DNA from: Pontibacter deserti
GTDB taxonomy: Bacteria; Bacteroidota; Bacteroidia; Cytophagales; Hymenobacteraceae
NCBI RefSeq assembly: GCF_023630255.1
Contig: NZ_JALPRS010000002.1
Coordinates: forward strand, 186,001-250,000
Direction: 5' to 3'
DNA: 64,000 nucleotides
This document shows, in pieces, positions 17,567 through 24,927 of this stretch. How positions within the stretch are numbered: the stretch's first letter is position 1; each line of letters opens with the position of its first letter. The notes under the pieces are model-generated. The model was not told where the DNA came from, did not search any database, and was given only the letters and a program-made list of their open reading frames with translations. Position numbers and translations under genes: made by a program.

Positions 17567-18120
17567 ATAATGTCATTTCGACCAGCGGGAGAAATCTGGG
17601 TTCTATAGTTGAGGCTTTCTCCAACTTGAAATAAGCCATACTTCTATAGCTACCACCAATCCTGGGAGCTTTACTTGCCTATAGTTTCATTTCCAGCCTT
17701 GGTGCGCTCACGGCCGCGGGGCCTCGTCTTCGGGCATTGCGCGGTGCAAATCTCTTTTGCTCGTGCCTCTCAATGCCTTTCGGCACCAGATATTTACAAG
17801 GCGCTCAACCCAAAGACTGAGATCGTTTCGATAGCTAGGCTATAGTTAGAAGAGCTACTATGGTTGTATAGCTTTTCTTTTGGTTGTATTTCCAAAGGGA
17901 CAGGTCGAAACCTGTCCGTCCAATATCTTTAACTATAAAACTGTAATGCTAACTTTAGTAAAGGCTGAAAAGCTCCCCTCTTTAGATAAGGAGGGGATAA
18001 AGGGGTGGTTGGACCACGGAAACTATAGAACGATAAATCAAACAAAAGCAGTTGCAAAAGCCTCACTTATAAGTAAACCCATCTACAAAGTGATAATGGT
18101 ATAACCAACAATCATAAAAA
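17567..18120. repeat. Gene-free region built of dispersed-repeat-like segments
   Basis: About 550 bp without a convincing gene. It contains a segment near 17570-17600 of the kind TGTCATTTCGACC...GAGAAATCT that is common between genes in this group, a GC-rich stretch with CGGCCGCGGGGCC near 17710, a perfect 8-bp hairpin GGACAGGT-CGAA-ACCTGTCC (17898-17917), and a hairpin CCCCTC/GAGGGG (17975-17980 with 17991-17996) followed by GGATAAAGGGGTGG. The first and last resemble intergenic repeats seen in many Bacteroidota. Origin (mobile, structural RNA or relic) is not evident. The open frame at 17880-18104 lies across these repeats and is not credible. Confidence 0.5.
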
Positions 18121-18121
18121 C

Positions 18122-18155
18122 AAAAAAAGCCACTCCCGTTACAGGAGCAGCTTTT
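18122..18155 (-). terminator. Terminator for the corrinoid uptake operon
   Basis: Imperfect stem AAAAGC-CA-CTCC with GGAG-CA-GCTTTT around a 7-nt loop (about 18125-18155). Reading leftward it ends in an A-run on the + strand (18122-18128), which is a U-run in the - strand transcript from the gene ending at 18174. Confidence 0.6.
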
Positions 18156-18173
18156 AACCAACCAATGTTACAC

Positions 18174-19262
18174 TTAATTAAAAACGAATGAGTTCGGGCC
18201 GATGCCGGCTTTAAATTCATGTAGCTTCACACCTTCATCATTGTATATAAACACTGTGCCATCGCCGCTGAAGTTGTTGTTGTCAGAGCCGTAAATGTTG
18301 CCGGTTCTGTGATCGGCTTCCATGCCATAAAAGCTGCGGTTAATTACAACTTCTGAGCTTAACCCTGTTGCAGCAACCGGTTGTGCGTAGGTTTTGCCCT
18401 GGTAGTTGTAATACAGCTTGTCTTTAGTGTCGTTGATGGTCAGGTTTTTAGGAATGCTCTGGTTGCTTGGCAAGGTATAAGTTGCTGCTATACCATTACT
18501 GATCGTGTTAAATTTAATTAGTGCGCCAGGTGTGGTTTTAGTATAATCTATCGCCGACCAGTCATCGTTGTAAACAACCTTTCCGGCACTTAAAATCCAA
18601 ATGTGGTGGTCTTTGTCCTGAACCAGCTCACTTGGGCCATCAGATACCTGGAACGTGTTTTCGACAATATTTGTAGCTGTGTTGATAATGGAAATTGTAT
18701 TATCGCCGCTATTGGCTACATATAGTTTGCCATTAGACAGCAGCATTTGCTCGGGCATGTACCCTACCGGGATAGTACCAGTAACCGTGTATGTGTTCAA
18801 GTCGATAACTGAAACCTGCCCGCGTTCACCATAGTTTACCCATTCAGTTACATAGCCTCTGCCGTTATGCTGGAAAACAAAATAACGTGGAGATTTAAGG
18901 TCCTGCACCACTCCCACCGACTTAAATGTTTCAGGATGAACAACCTCTATCTTATTACTATTATTAACAACTATAAAGGCACGATCGCCATACATTGCCA
19001 TTGATTGTACCACATCTCCGAGAGGTCGGTCTTCGTTGTTCCTGCTGAATAAGTTATGCGTTACCTGCTTTGTATCTTTATCATAATAAGATACTGAGCC
19101 ATTGGGGGTACCAAAGTTTCCTTCGTTCAGAATATAAACTCCTTTGCCGGTAGTGGCAACCGGAGTTGTTTCTTCAGAGCTTTCGCAACTGGTAAAAGCA
19201 AAAGAGCTGGTAAAGAGTACCGCAGCCATGTAAAAGCTACGAAACAGGTTATTACGTTTCAT
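18174..19262 (-). CDS. BtuG-like beta-propeller surface lipoprotein (corrinoid uptake)
   Basis: 362 residues. The signal peptide ends at the lipobox FTSC (Cys26). The rest is a YncE-like/DUF5074-like beta-propeller with repeating blade elements (VYILNEGNFG, GQVSVIDLNTYTVTGTIPVGYMPEQMLLSNGKLYVANSGDNTISIIN, HIWILSAGKV). It lies directly downstream of a TonB-dependent receptor and under the same cobalamin riboswitch. In Bacteroides, BtuG is a surface propeller lipoprotein that captures vitamin B12 and docks on BtuB, so the same role is inferred. The gap to the receptor gene is 18 bp, so the two form one operon. Confidence 0.82.
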   Translation of the reverse strand: MKRNNLFRSFYMAAVLFTSSFAFTSCESSEETTPVATTGKGVYILNEGNFGTPNGSVSYYDKDTKQVTHNLFSRNNEDRPLGDVVQSMAMYGDRAFIVVNNSNKIEVVHPETFKSVGVVQDLKSPRYFVFQHNGRGYVTEWVNYGERGQVSVIDLNTYTVTGTIPVGYMPEQMLLSNGKLYVANSGDNTISIINTATNIVENTFQVSDGPSELVQDKDHHIWILSAGKVVYNDDWSAIDYTKTTPGALIKFNTISNGIAATYTLPSNQSIPKNLTINDTKDKLYYNYQGKTYAQPVAATGLSSEVVINRSFYGMEADHRTGNIYGSDNNNFSGDGTVFIYNDEGVKLHEFKAGIGPNSFVFN

Positions 19263-19280
19263 TTTATAGTTTTAATATAG

Positions 19281-21194
19281 TTAAGGTATTAGCATTCGTA
19301 AGCTGAAAGTATAGCTACGGAGCGGCATTGCCCTGTAAGCCATAGTCTGGTAAACTTTATTGGTAATGTTATCGGAGCGCAGAGTAAGTATAAGCCTGTT
19401 TTGCCCAAGCAGCAGTTGTTTGCTTAAAGCTGCATTTACAAGTATAAAGCCATCTAGGCTGCTGGTTTCGGAGTTGCTGGTGTAGCGCAGCCCGGTATAG
19501 TTCAGGTCGCTGTGCAGAGTCCAATTTTTGTAGCTGATGCCGGTTGCCAGTACTGCTTTATGCCTGGGCACATACATGAGCTGTTTATTTTTGTCACCGG
19601 CACCCTCGTATACTTCTACCTGTTCTGATGAAGTATAAGTATAGCCAGCCGAGCCAGTAAGTTTAACATCTCCTAAGGTAGCTGTCAGGTGTTGGCTGAA
19701 TTCTAGGCCCATTACTCGTACCTTTTGCAGGTTTACCGGGCGCCACTGGTTTGTTTCACCTTCAGTCCACTGTATCCAGTCGTCTATTAGCATGTGGTAA
19801 GCAGTTGCTTCGGTTTCGAGCAGCAAGGTGTTGCCAAGTATAAAAAGATAGCGCAGCCCAGCTTCTTCGCTCCAGCCTTGTTCAGGTTTTAAATCAGGAT
19901 TTCCTGCTCCAACCCAAAAACGGTCGTTTAAAGTAGGTACACGGTAGCTGCCTGATACATTTCCTTTCAGGTATAGATGATGTTGGTTGTAGTGGTAAAA
20001 TTTCCAGTTAAAGCCGAGAGCAGGAGTAGGAGCAGGGTTATAGTCTTCTGCAAAAGCCTGGCGCAGGTTCAGACTAAGGTCCAGTGTTTCTGTAGGATCG
20101 TAGCGGAAGAGTGCGAATACAGATGCTCTGTTTTCTTGCTGAGTGTCTGCATATCCGTCGTTCTCAGCTATAAAGTGCTGCAGATTAACGCCACCGCGCA
20201 GGCTCCAGTTGGCACCTTTAGTATATGTTTGCTCGGCCTGTAACTGGTAGGTCTGTACATTAGCTAGCGAGTTTTGAGAATTATCTGTGTACTTCAGGAA
20301 ATCTTTAAAGTAAGCCAGCTTTACATCTGTTGTTCCCCAGTTGCCCTGGTGGTTGAGTTCAGTCATCAGGCGCAGGTTTTTATCTAGTTGTTCCGCATTA
20401 TTAGCTGCCGAGCCCATTGCAGGCTGAAGCTCCCGATCAGCGAAAGTATACCAGCTGTGCAGGCCTATTTTGGTATTAGGTGATACCTGCCAGGTTAAGT
20501 CTTGTGTAATGCCATACTGCTGCTGTGCAGCATATTGTTCTGTGCGCTCAGGAGTTTTAAAGTGAGATAAGTCTTTATACTTAAACGCGTTTTCTGCTTT
20601 TCTGTAATACGGCCCGATGCCAATCTGCAATTTATCACTGCCAAAGCTAAGGCTGCCATTGCTAAAGTAACGGCCAAAGCTCCCTGCCTCCTGCTGTAAA
20701 TCAATCCCTAAACCTTTCTGTTTATAGTTGGGTGAACTCAACAGCACGGCTCCCCCTATAGCACCGCTTCCATAGTTTGCACCTGCCGAACCAGCCTGTA
20801 CAGCAACATCGCCGAGCCCACTAAGCGGGAGTGTAGAGAAGTCGGATTGCCCAAGTGTTGGTAAGCCAATGTTTAGCCCATTCCAGAGTACTGCTGTTTG
20901 GGATGCATTGGTACCACGAAACGTCACACTTGATAGACCGCTAACACCATAGCTTTTAAAGTATACCGGCGTACGGGCCTGCAGAGCATCTGCAAGCGAG
21001 CTGCTATGGTAGGTTTGCAGGTACGTGCTGTCGAGGGTGGTAACGTGGCTGCCCACCGCGAACACCTCGGCGGGTTTGCCAAATACTTCTACACTTTGCA
21101 GCTGGTACTGCGAAGTATCCTGCTGGGCTGCAACCGGAAGTACAGCTATAGCCAGGCTAGCAAGAAGTATAAAATGTAGAATACGGTTAACCAC
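19281..21194 (-). CDS. TonB-dependent outer-membrane receptor, BtuB-like (cobalamin transporter)
   Basis: A 637-residue TonB-dependent receptor. Signal peptide 1-23 ends VAAQ; a TonB-box-like stretch follows (LQSVEVFG, about 32-39). The plug domain has SLADALQARTPVYFKSYG and SVTFRGTNASQTAVLWNGLNIG, then GSGAIGGAVLL. The rest is a 22-strand-type barrel ending in SYTFSLRMLIP. The upstream cobalamin riboswitch identifies corrinoids as the likely substrate, and the BtuG-like gene follows. The start is a GTG at 21194; an in-frame stop five codons upstream rules out a longer form. Energised transport would need TonB/ExbBD and an inner-membrane B12 ABC transporter, none of which is here. Confidence 0.9.
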   Translation of the reverse strand: MVNRILHFILLASLAIAVLPVAAQQDTSQYQLQSVEVFGKPAEVFAVGSHVTTLDSTYLQTYHSSSLADALQARTPVYFKSYGVSGLSSVTFRGTNASQTAVLWNGLNIGLPTLGQSDFSTLPLSGLGDVAVQAGSAGANYGSGAIGGAVLLSSPNYKQKGLGIDLQQEAGSFGRYFSNGSLSFGSDKLQIGIGPYYRKAENAFKYKDLSHFKTPERTEQYAAQQQYGITQDLTWQVSPNTKIGLHSWYTFADRELQPAMGSAANNAEQLDKNLRLMTELNHQGNWGTTDVKLAYFKDFLKYTDNSQNSLANVQTYQLQAEQTYTKGANWSLRGGVNLQHFIAENDGYADTQQENRASVFALFRYDPTETLDLSLNLRQAFAEDYNPAPTPALGFNWKFYHYNQHHLYLKGNVSGSYRVPTLNDRFWVGAGNPDLKPEQGWSEEAGLRYLFILGNTLLLETEATAYHMLIDDWIQWTEGETNQWRPVNLQKVRVMGLEFSQHLTATLGDVKLTGSAGYTYTSSEQVEVYEGAGDKNKQLMYVPRHKAVLATGISYKNWTLHSDLNYTGLRYTSNSETSSLDGFILVNAALSKQLLLGQNRLILTLRSDNITNKVYQTMAYRAMPLRSYTFSLRMLIP

Positions 21195-21200
21195 GTTTAA

Positions 21201-21220
21201 ATGCTTTTATCCCGAAGCAT
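21201..21220 (-). promoter_or_regulatory. Hairpin just before the receptor start, possible riboswitch expression platform
   Basis: The arms ATGCTT (21201-21206) and AAGCAT (21215-21220) form a small hairpin a few bases upstream of the GTG start on the - strand. It could hide the ribosome-binding region when cobalamin is bound. This is a structural guess; folding with the aptamer was not computed. Confidence 0.35.
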
Positions 21221-21309
21221 GCAGTAGGGCAGAAAACGTGTGCAGCAAAAGCCAGAAGTGGCAGAAACTGTGCAGCTTTTTACCCGAAAGCATACGACAA
21301 AAATTGTCC

Positions 21310-21470
21310 GGACTGGCAGGTCTCCTGGCTCTCTTCAGCTAGCCCGCCTTCCCATACAATGTACAGTGGCGTTGGTATTGGGCTAACCCCTTTAATGAAG
21401 ATTACAGTTGCGGGAACAGCACAGGTATTACACCTGTTTCCCTTTTAAGGCCGAAACTACAGGTTATAGT
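21310..21470 (-). promoter_or_regulatory. Cobalamin riboswitch
   Basis: On the - strand the region shows the conserved parts of a cobalamin riboswitch in order: an AAAAGGGAA block near 21440-21448, a paired stem CAGGTG/CACCTG-like element, TGTTCCCGCAACTGTAA (about 21406-21422), GCCACTG, GGGAAGGCGGGCTAG, and the B12 box AGCCAGGAGACCTGCC (complement of 21315-21330). It lies about 115 bp upstream of the BtuB-like gene and should turn off the receptor/propeller operon when adenosyl- or other cobalamin is plentiful. Confidence 0.96.
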
Positions 21471-21492
21471 TACAGCCACCAATCAAGAGTAA

Positions 21493-21526
21493 AATTACGA
21501 ATTATGAATTAAGAATTATGAATTGG
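21493..21526. repeat. 7-bp tandem repeat, consensus AATTAYG
   Basis: Consecutive heptamers AATTACG, AATTATG, AATTAAG, AATTATG and a degenerate AATTGGT run from 21493. Short degenerate heptamer arrays of this kind occur in intergenic DNA of several bacteria; function unknown. Confidence 0.7.
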
Positions 21527-21581
21527 TGATTTTATTTTGCTGTAGTGTACTGATAAACTATAAAACATCGTCAGCGTATCC

Positions 21582-21616
21582 CGAACAACGATTAACGAGC
21601 AACGAATAACGACATT
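21582..21616 (+). repeat. 7-bp tandem repeat, consensus CGANNAA, abutting a start codon
   Basis: Heptamers CGAACAA, CGATTAA, CGAGCAA, CGAATAA and CGACATT run without gaps from 21582. The last unit overlaps the TTG start at 21615. Copy-number change here would alter the leader length of the DNA glycosylase mRNA, not its frame. Confidence 0.6.
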
Positions 21617-22211
21617 GAAGCTAACTAAGGACTTTTATACCCGGCCAAATGTAGTGCAGATAGCGCAGGAGCTGTTGGGAAAGTATATTTATACTTCTGT
21701 GGATGGTATGCTTACTGGCGGAATGATCGTGGAAACGGAAGCTTACTCCGGGGAAAATGACCGCGCCTGCCATGCCCATATGAACCGCCGCACAGCCCGC
21801 ACCGAAATTATGTACCACGAAGGCGGCGTAGCTTATGTGTACCTGGTATATGGCATCTATAACCTGTTTAACATCATTACAAATACAGAAGGTAAAGCCG
21901 ATGCCGTGCTGGTAAGAGCCATAGAACCAGAGATAGGTACAGAAGAAATGCTGCTTCGCCGGAACATGCCGCTTATAAAACCTAATCTAACTGCCGGGCC
22001 GGGTGTGTTAAGTATAGCGTTGGGCATTAACCGCAAACATTACGGCGAAGATTTAACCGGAAATACTATCTGGGTTGAAGACAAAGGCATTACCATACCT
22101 GAAGAAAGTATAATAGCCGTGCCACGAATAGGTATAGATTACGCCGGCGACGATGCCCTGCTGCCCTGGCGCTTTTATGTGAAAAACAGCAAATGGGTCA
22201 GCAAAAAATAG
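21615..22211 (+). CDS. DNA-3-methyladenine glycosylase (AAG/MPG family)
   Basis: A 198-residue member of the AAG/MPG family, which excises 3-methyladenine and other alkylated or deaminated purines in base-excision repair. Seen: FYTRPNVVQIAQELLGK at the N-terminus, the catalytic-region block GMIVETEAYSGENDRACHA, the MYHEGGVAYVYLVYGIYN stretch and the GPGVLSIALGI block. The TTG at 21615 is chosen because it yields the conserved N-terminus MKLTKDFYTRP; there is no ATG upstream in frame (stop at 21561) and the next Met is too late. The leader consists of a heptamer repeat. Confidence 0.93.
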   Translation: MKLTKDFYTRPNVVQIAQELLGKYIYTSVDGMLTGGMIVETEAYSGENDRACHAHMNRRTARTEIMYHEGGVAYVYLVYGIYNLFNIITNTEGKADAVLVRAIEPEIGTEEMLLRRNMPLIKPNLTAGPGVLSIALGINRKHYGEDLTGNTIWVEDKGITIPEESIIAVPRIGIDYAGDDALLPWRFYVKNSKWVSKK

Positions 22212-22212
22212 C

Positions 22213-23778
22213 TTAATCTGAAACGGGGAAGGGTTTGCTTTGCATAACAGCCAGCCTGTGGTATAGTGCTTTTTTTAGGGTAGGATGTATGCCGGTCAGC
22301 AAGTATACTGTAGTGCCCACCTCGCGAGCGTACACATTTCTGATACTTCCTATCTTTTTTATACTTCCGATGTACTGTTTTTCTGATTCCTGTAAAGGTG
22401 CTTCGCTAGCTCCTTTCACAAGTATAATGTGTTTGATCTGCGTAAGGTCAGGGAACCAGTAAATATAGTCAGCATTGTAAGATACAGCCGAAGGCAGGGT
22501 TTTATTCCCGTAAAAATTAATGGCCCCGGCCTGGCCATAGTTATCGCAAAGTATAAGTGTTTTAGCTTTCTCAGTTTCAGGTATAAGTTGGTAAGCTGCT
22601 TTTGTAATGCCTGATAGTTCTTTCCAGCCCTGCATGTCTGCGAAGTCCTGGGGCAGGAGATGATCTTTGCCGTCTTCCCACTTCAGCAGGTTCAGGTCTT
22701 TAAACTTTTCTGCCTTTGCCTGTATCTGGCCGGGGCTTAGTACCGGAAACGCTACCGACATGATTGGGATAAATATGGCTATACTTGCTACCACCCACAA
22801 CGGCATGGTGTAGCGCCTCCACCCACTGTTAAAAAGCCGCTCCCAGTACACACTACCAAAGGCCAGCAACACCGGGTACAAGCCAATCGCATAATAACTT
22901 TTTGCCTTAAACAACAGAAATAAGAGCAGCACCAACACATAGCACCAGCCAACAAACCGGTAAGGCCGGAAAGGCTTGTAAACTACGAAAGCCACCAATG
23001 CCCCAATAAGCAGGAAAACAGACCCGATAAAGAAAATGAACTGGTCTTTCAGGAAATCAGAGGGTTTTACATTTACCAGCTGGGTAGCTTTCAGTTCCTG
23101 CATATGCGCTATTACCGGAAAGTTGTGCTGCACCTGCCATATAATGTTAGGGGAGGCAATAAGTAGTGCGATAAGTGCTGCTTTATATAATGCGGGTTGT
23201 GTAAAAACCTTCCGGTACGGCGAAACCAGTAAGGCAATTGCCAGACCTGCTACCAGAAACAGGATGGTATACTTGTTCAGGAAACCAAAACCGATAACTA
23301 CCCCCAAACAGTAAAGCCATTTGTTTTGCTGCGAGTTTACGAAACGGATAAAAAAATAAAAGGTCAACGTCCAGCAAAGTACATCGAAGGAGTTGGGCTG
23401 AAAAAGCATATTAATGCGCAGCATAGCCGATAAAAGTATAGCTGTAGCACCCAGAATTTTCGCATAAAGTCCGCCTTTCAGTTCATCTACTATAAACCAG
23501 ACGGTAACTATAGTTAGCGCCCCGAACAAAGCAGGGAAGAAGCGTACCCAGAAATAACTGTTCCCTAAAGCTTGTATAACCCAGGCTACAAAAGCTGTAA
23601 ATGGCGGCACTGATACATAACCTGCTGCTAAATGATTGGCCTGGTCCAGGTGCAGGTATTCGTCGCGGTGCAGGTCGTAAGCAGCATCTACCAGCATGTA
23701 TTGCAGCACAAACTTCAGGAGTACAATACCTATAAGTATGGCTATGTGAAGTAGGGGATTGCTGCTTGTTGGGCGCAT
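22213..23778 (-). CDS. Glycosyltransferase family 39-like integral membrane protein
   Basis: A 521-residue protein with about ten membrane helices. The first periplasmic loop carries RDE at 38-40 in LHRDEYLHLDQA, the acidic site typical of GT39/ArnT/PMT_2 transferases that use polyprenyl-phosphate sugars. Later blocks include PPFTAFVAWVIQALG, LFQPNSFDVLCWTLTFYFFIR and NKYTILFLVAGLAIALLV. The C-terminal soluble part is periplasmic. It probably adds a sugar to an envelope lipid or protein; acceptor unknown. It ends 1 bp from the convergent glycosylase gene, with no room for a terminator. Confidence 0.88.
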   Translation of the reverse strand: MRPTSSNPLLHIAILIGIVLLKFVLQYMLVDAAYDLHRDEYLHLDQANHLAAGYVSVPPFTAFVAWVIQALGNSYFWVRFFPALFGALTIVTVWFIVDELKGGLYAKILGATAILLSAMLRINMLFQPNSFDVLCWTLTFYFFIRFVNSQQNKWLYCLGVVIGFGFLNKYTILFLVAGLAIALLVSPYRKVFTQPALYKAALIALLIASPNIIWQVQHNFPVIAHMQELKATQLVNVKPSDFLKDQFIFFIGSVFLLIGALVAFVVYKPFRPYRFVGWCYVLVLLLFLLFKAKSYYAIGLYPVLLAFGSVYWERLFNSGWRRYTMPLWVVASIAIFIPIMSVAFPVLSPGQIQAKAEKFKDLNLLKWEDGKDHLLPQDFADMQGWKELSGITKAAYQLIPETEKAKTLILCDNYGQAGAINFYGNKTLPSAVSYNADYIYWFPDLTQIKHIILVKGASEAPLQESEKQYIGSIKKIGSIRNVYAREVGTTVYLLTGIHPTLKKALYHRLAVMQSKPFPVSD

Positions 23779-23836
23779 AAGGTTCTGTAAGTATAGTTAA
23801 AGTTAAATATAAACTATAAATCAGAACTATAGCCAC

Positions 23837-23876
23837 AAAAAAAGCAGCTGTGGTATAAATCACAGCTGCTTTTCTA
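23837..23876. terminator. Hairpin terminator between hydrophilic-protein gene and GT39 gene
   Basis: Arms AAAAGCAGCTGTG (23840-23852) and CACAGCTGCTTTT (23861-23873) are perfectly complementary. For the - strand gene ending at 23890, the A-run at 23837-23843 supplies the U tail. Confidence 0.8.
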
Positions 23877-23889
23877 TATCAGGTTGCTT

Positions 23890-24246
23890 TTATTTATTGT
23901 TTCTGCGCTTTTCAGTACCAAGTTCATTATCTGTTTGGTTCATTGGGGTATAGTCGTTTGCGCCCCTGTTGCCTGCTGCATCTCGTTTTAAACTGTTCGA
24001 GATATCTTTCTGGCCACTCTGGTCGGTTTCAGTTCTGCTCCCCTGTCCTGCACCCTGAGTTGGCTTGTTCTGGTTGCTTACCCGTGATTTTGAATCGCCA
24101 AGCGAGTTCGGGTTATTTGTACCCTGGTTAGTTATTTGTGGCGATTTTTGTCCGCCATGTTTACCTGCTTCAAAAGATTTCTCAGGCTTACTTGCTGAAT
24201 GGTGATGTTGATTTTGCGGATTATTTTTATTCTGATTGTTTTTCAT
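23890..24246 (-). CDS. Low-complexity hydrophilic protein (Asn/Gln/Lys/Gly-rich)
   Basis: 118 residues without any hydrophobic segment, rich in Asn, Gln, Lys, Ser and Gly (MKNNQNKNNPQNQHHHSASK at the start, ELGTEKRRNNK at the end). It has the composition of a hydrophilin or disordered stress protein. No domain recognised. The gene is flanked by its own hairpin terminator downstream and another upstream, so it is an independent unit. A similar gene lies upstream at 24343. A protective role in desiccation or osmotic stress is a guess from composition only. Confidence 0.6.
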   Translation of the reverse strand: MKNNQNKNNPQNQHHHSASKPEKSFEAGKHGGQKSPQITNQGTNNPNSLGDSKSRVSNQNKPTQGAGQGSRTETDQSGQKDISNSLKRDAAGNRGANDYTPMNQTDNELGTEKRRNNK

Positions 24247-24286
24247 GGCTTTAAATTTTATTAGAGCTTATACTTAACTTTAAAGT

Positions 24287-24320
24287 ATAAATGGCTTCAG
24301 AAGAATCTGAAGCCATTTAT
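24287..24320. terminator. Bidirectional-type hairpin, 15-bp perfect stem
   Basis: Arms 24287-24301 and 24306-24320 with an AGAA loop separate the two hydrophilic-protein genes. It probably ends the - strand gene at 24343-24621. Confidence 0.75.
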
Positions 24321-24342
24321 ATCATTTATGATTCATATTTAC

Positions 24343-24621
24343 TTATCGGTTACCAGATCTGTTTGATGATCCTGAACCAGATGAAGATGAGTTATTGCTG
24401 TTTTTGTGGCTCTGGCTACCTGCTTTGGCATGACCCTGAGGATCACCGTGCCAACCACGGCCCTGGCCTGAGCTGCTTTTTGAGCCGCTGCTACTGTTCA
24501 TATTAGAAGTTCTGCTCGAAGATGAGCCTTGTGAAGAAGAACTCATATTAGAAGAAGAACTCATATTACGGTTATTACCTGAATTGTTTTGAGACTGATT
24601 GCTCGAATTATTGCGTTTCAT
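24343..24621 (-). CDS. Ser/Asn-rich hydrophilic protein with a KGG-like motif
   Basis: 92 residues from the ATG at 24621 (a TTG nine bases upstream would add MKA and is less likely). Nearly half is Ser and Asn in blocks such as NMSSSSNMSSSSQGSSSSR. A single motif, GRGWHGDPQGHAKAGSQSH, resembles one repeat of KGG-type general stress proteins (GsiB/Con-10-like: G-F/W-x-x-D-P-x-x-x-x-x-A-G/S). A stress or dormancy role is inferred from that one motif. It is the upstream neighbour of the hydrophilic protein at 23890 and shares its start pattern (MKRNN against MKNNQ). Confidence 0.55.
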   Translation of the reverse strand: MKRNNSSNQSQNNSGNNRNMSSSSNMSSSSQGSSSSRTSNMNSSSGSKSSSGQGRGWHGDPQGHAKAGSQSHKNSNNSSSSGSGSSNRSGNR

Positions 24622-24927
24622 AGCTTTCAAAGTTTAGTTAAACATAGCGCCCTCTCCGGGACTACATGTTTATTTTACGACGCAAATTGCAAGCAGTTAA
24701 TGTTTTACAAGTATAAACCAATAGCCGCGAATGGTACTAAAGCAATATATTATTTCGAATGAAGATATAGTGCTATAAAGGTATAACAGAAGATGTATGT
24801 AATTGGTACATAGACGTTTATTAGGTTGCTTTATGTAAGCTGATACTAAAATTTGAACAGTACAAAACGGAGAGGTCCAGCTATTATAACTCCTGTTTCA
24901 GGGCTAAAAAATAATTTATAACAGAAG
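24622..24927. other. Intergenic region of about 300 bp with no clear feature
   Basis: AT-rich spacer between two - strand genes. It should hold the promoter of the Ser/Asn-rich gene near its left end. I see no credible open frame, RNA gene or strong hairpin in the rest. Confidence 0.5.

Noticed and set aside
17880..18104. Open frame of 74 codons (+)
   Set aside because: It starts with a rare codon and runs through two hairpin repeats and a CCCCTC/GAGGGG element; no domain or neighbour supports it.
14306..21470. Functional link between the B12-type radical SAM gene and the cobalamin uptake unit
   Set aside because: They lie several genes apart in different transcripts; no shared riboswitch, so proximity alone is weak evidence.
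21493..21616. CRISPR-like array
   Set aside because: Units are 7 bp without spacers, so these are simple tandem repeats.
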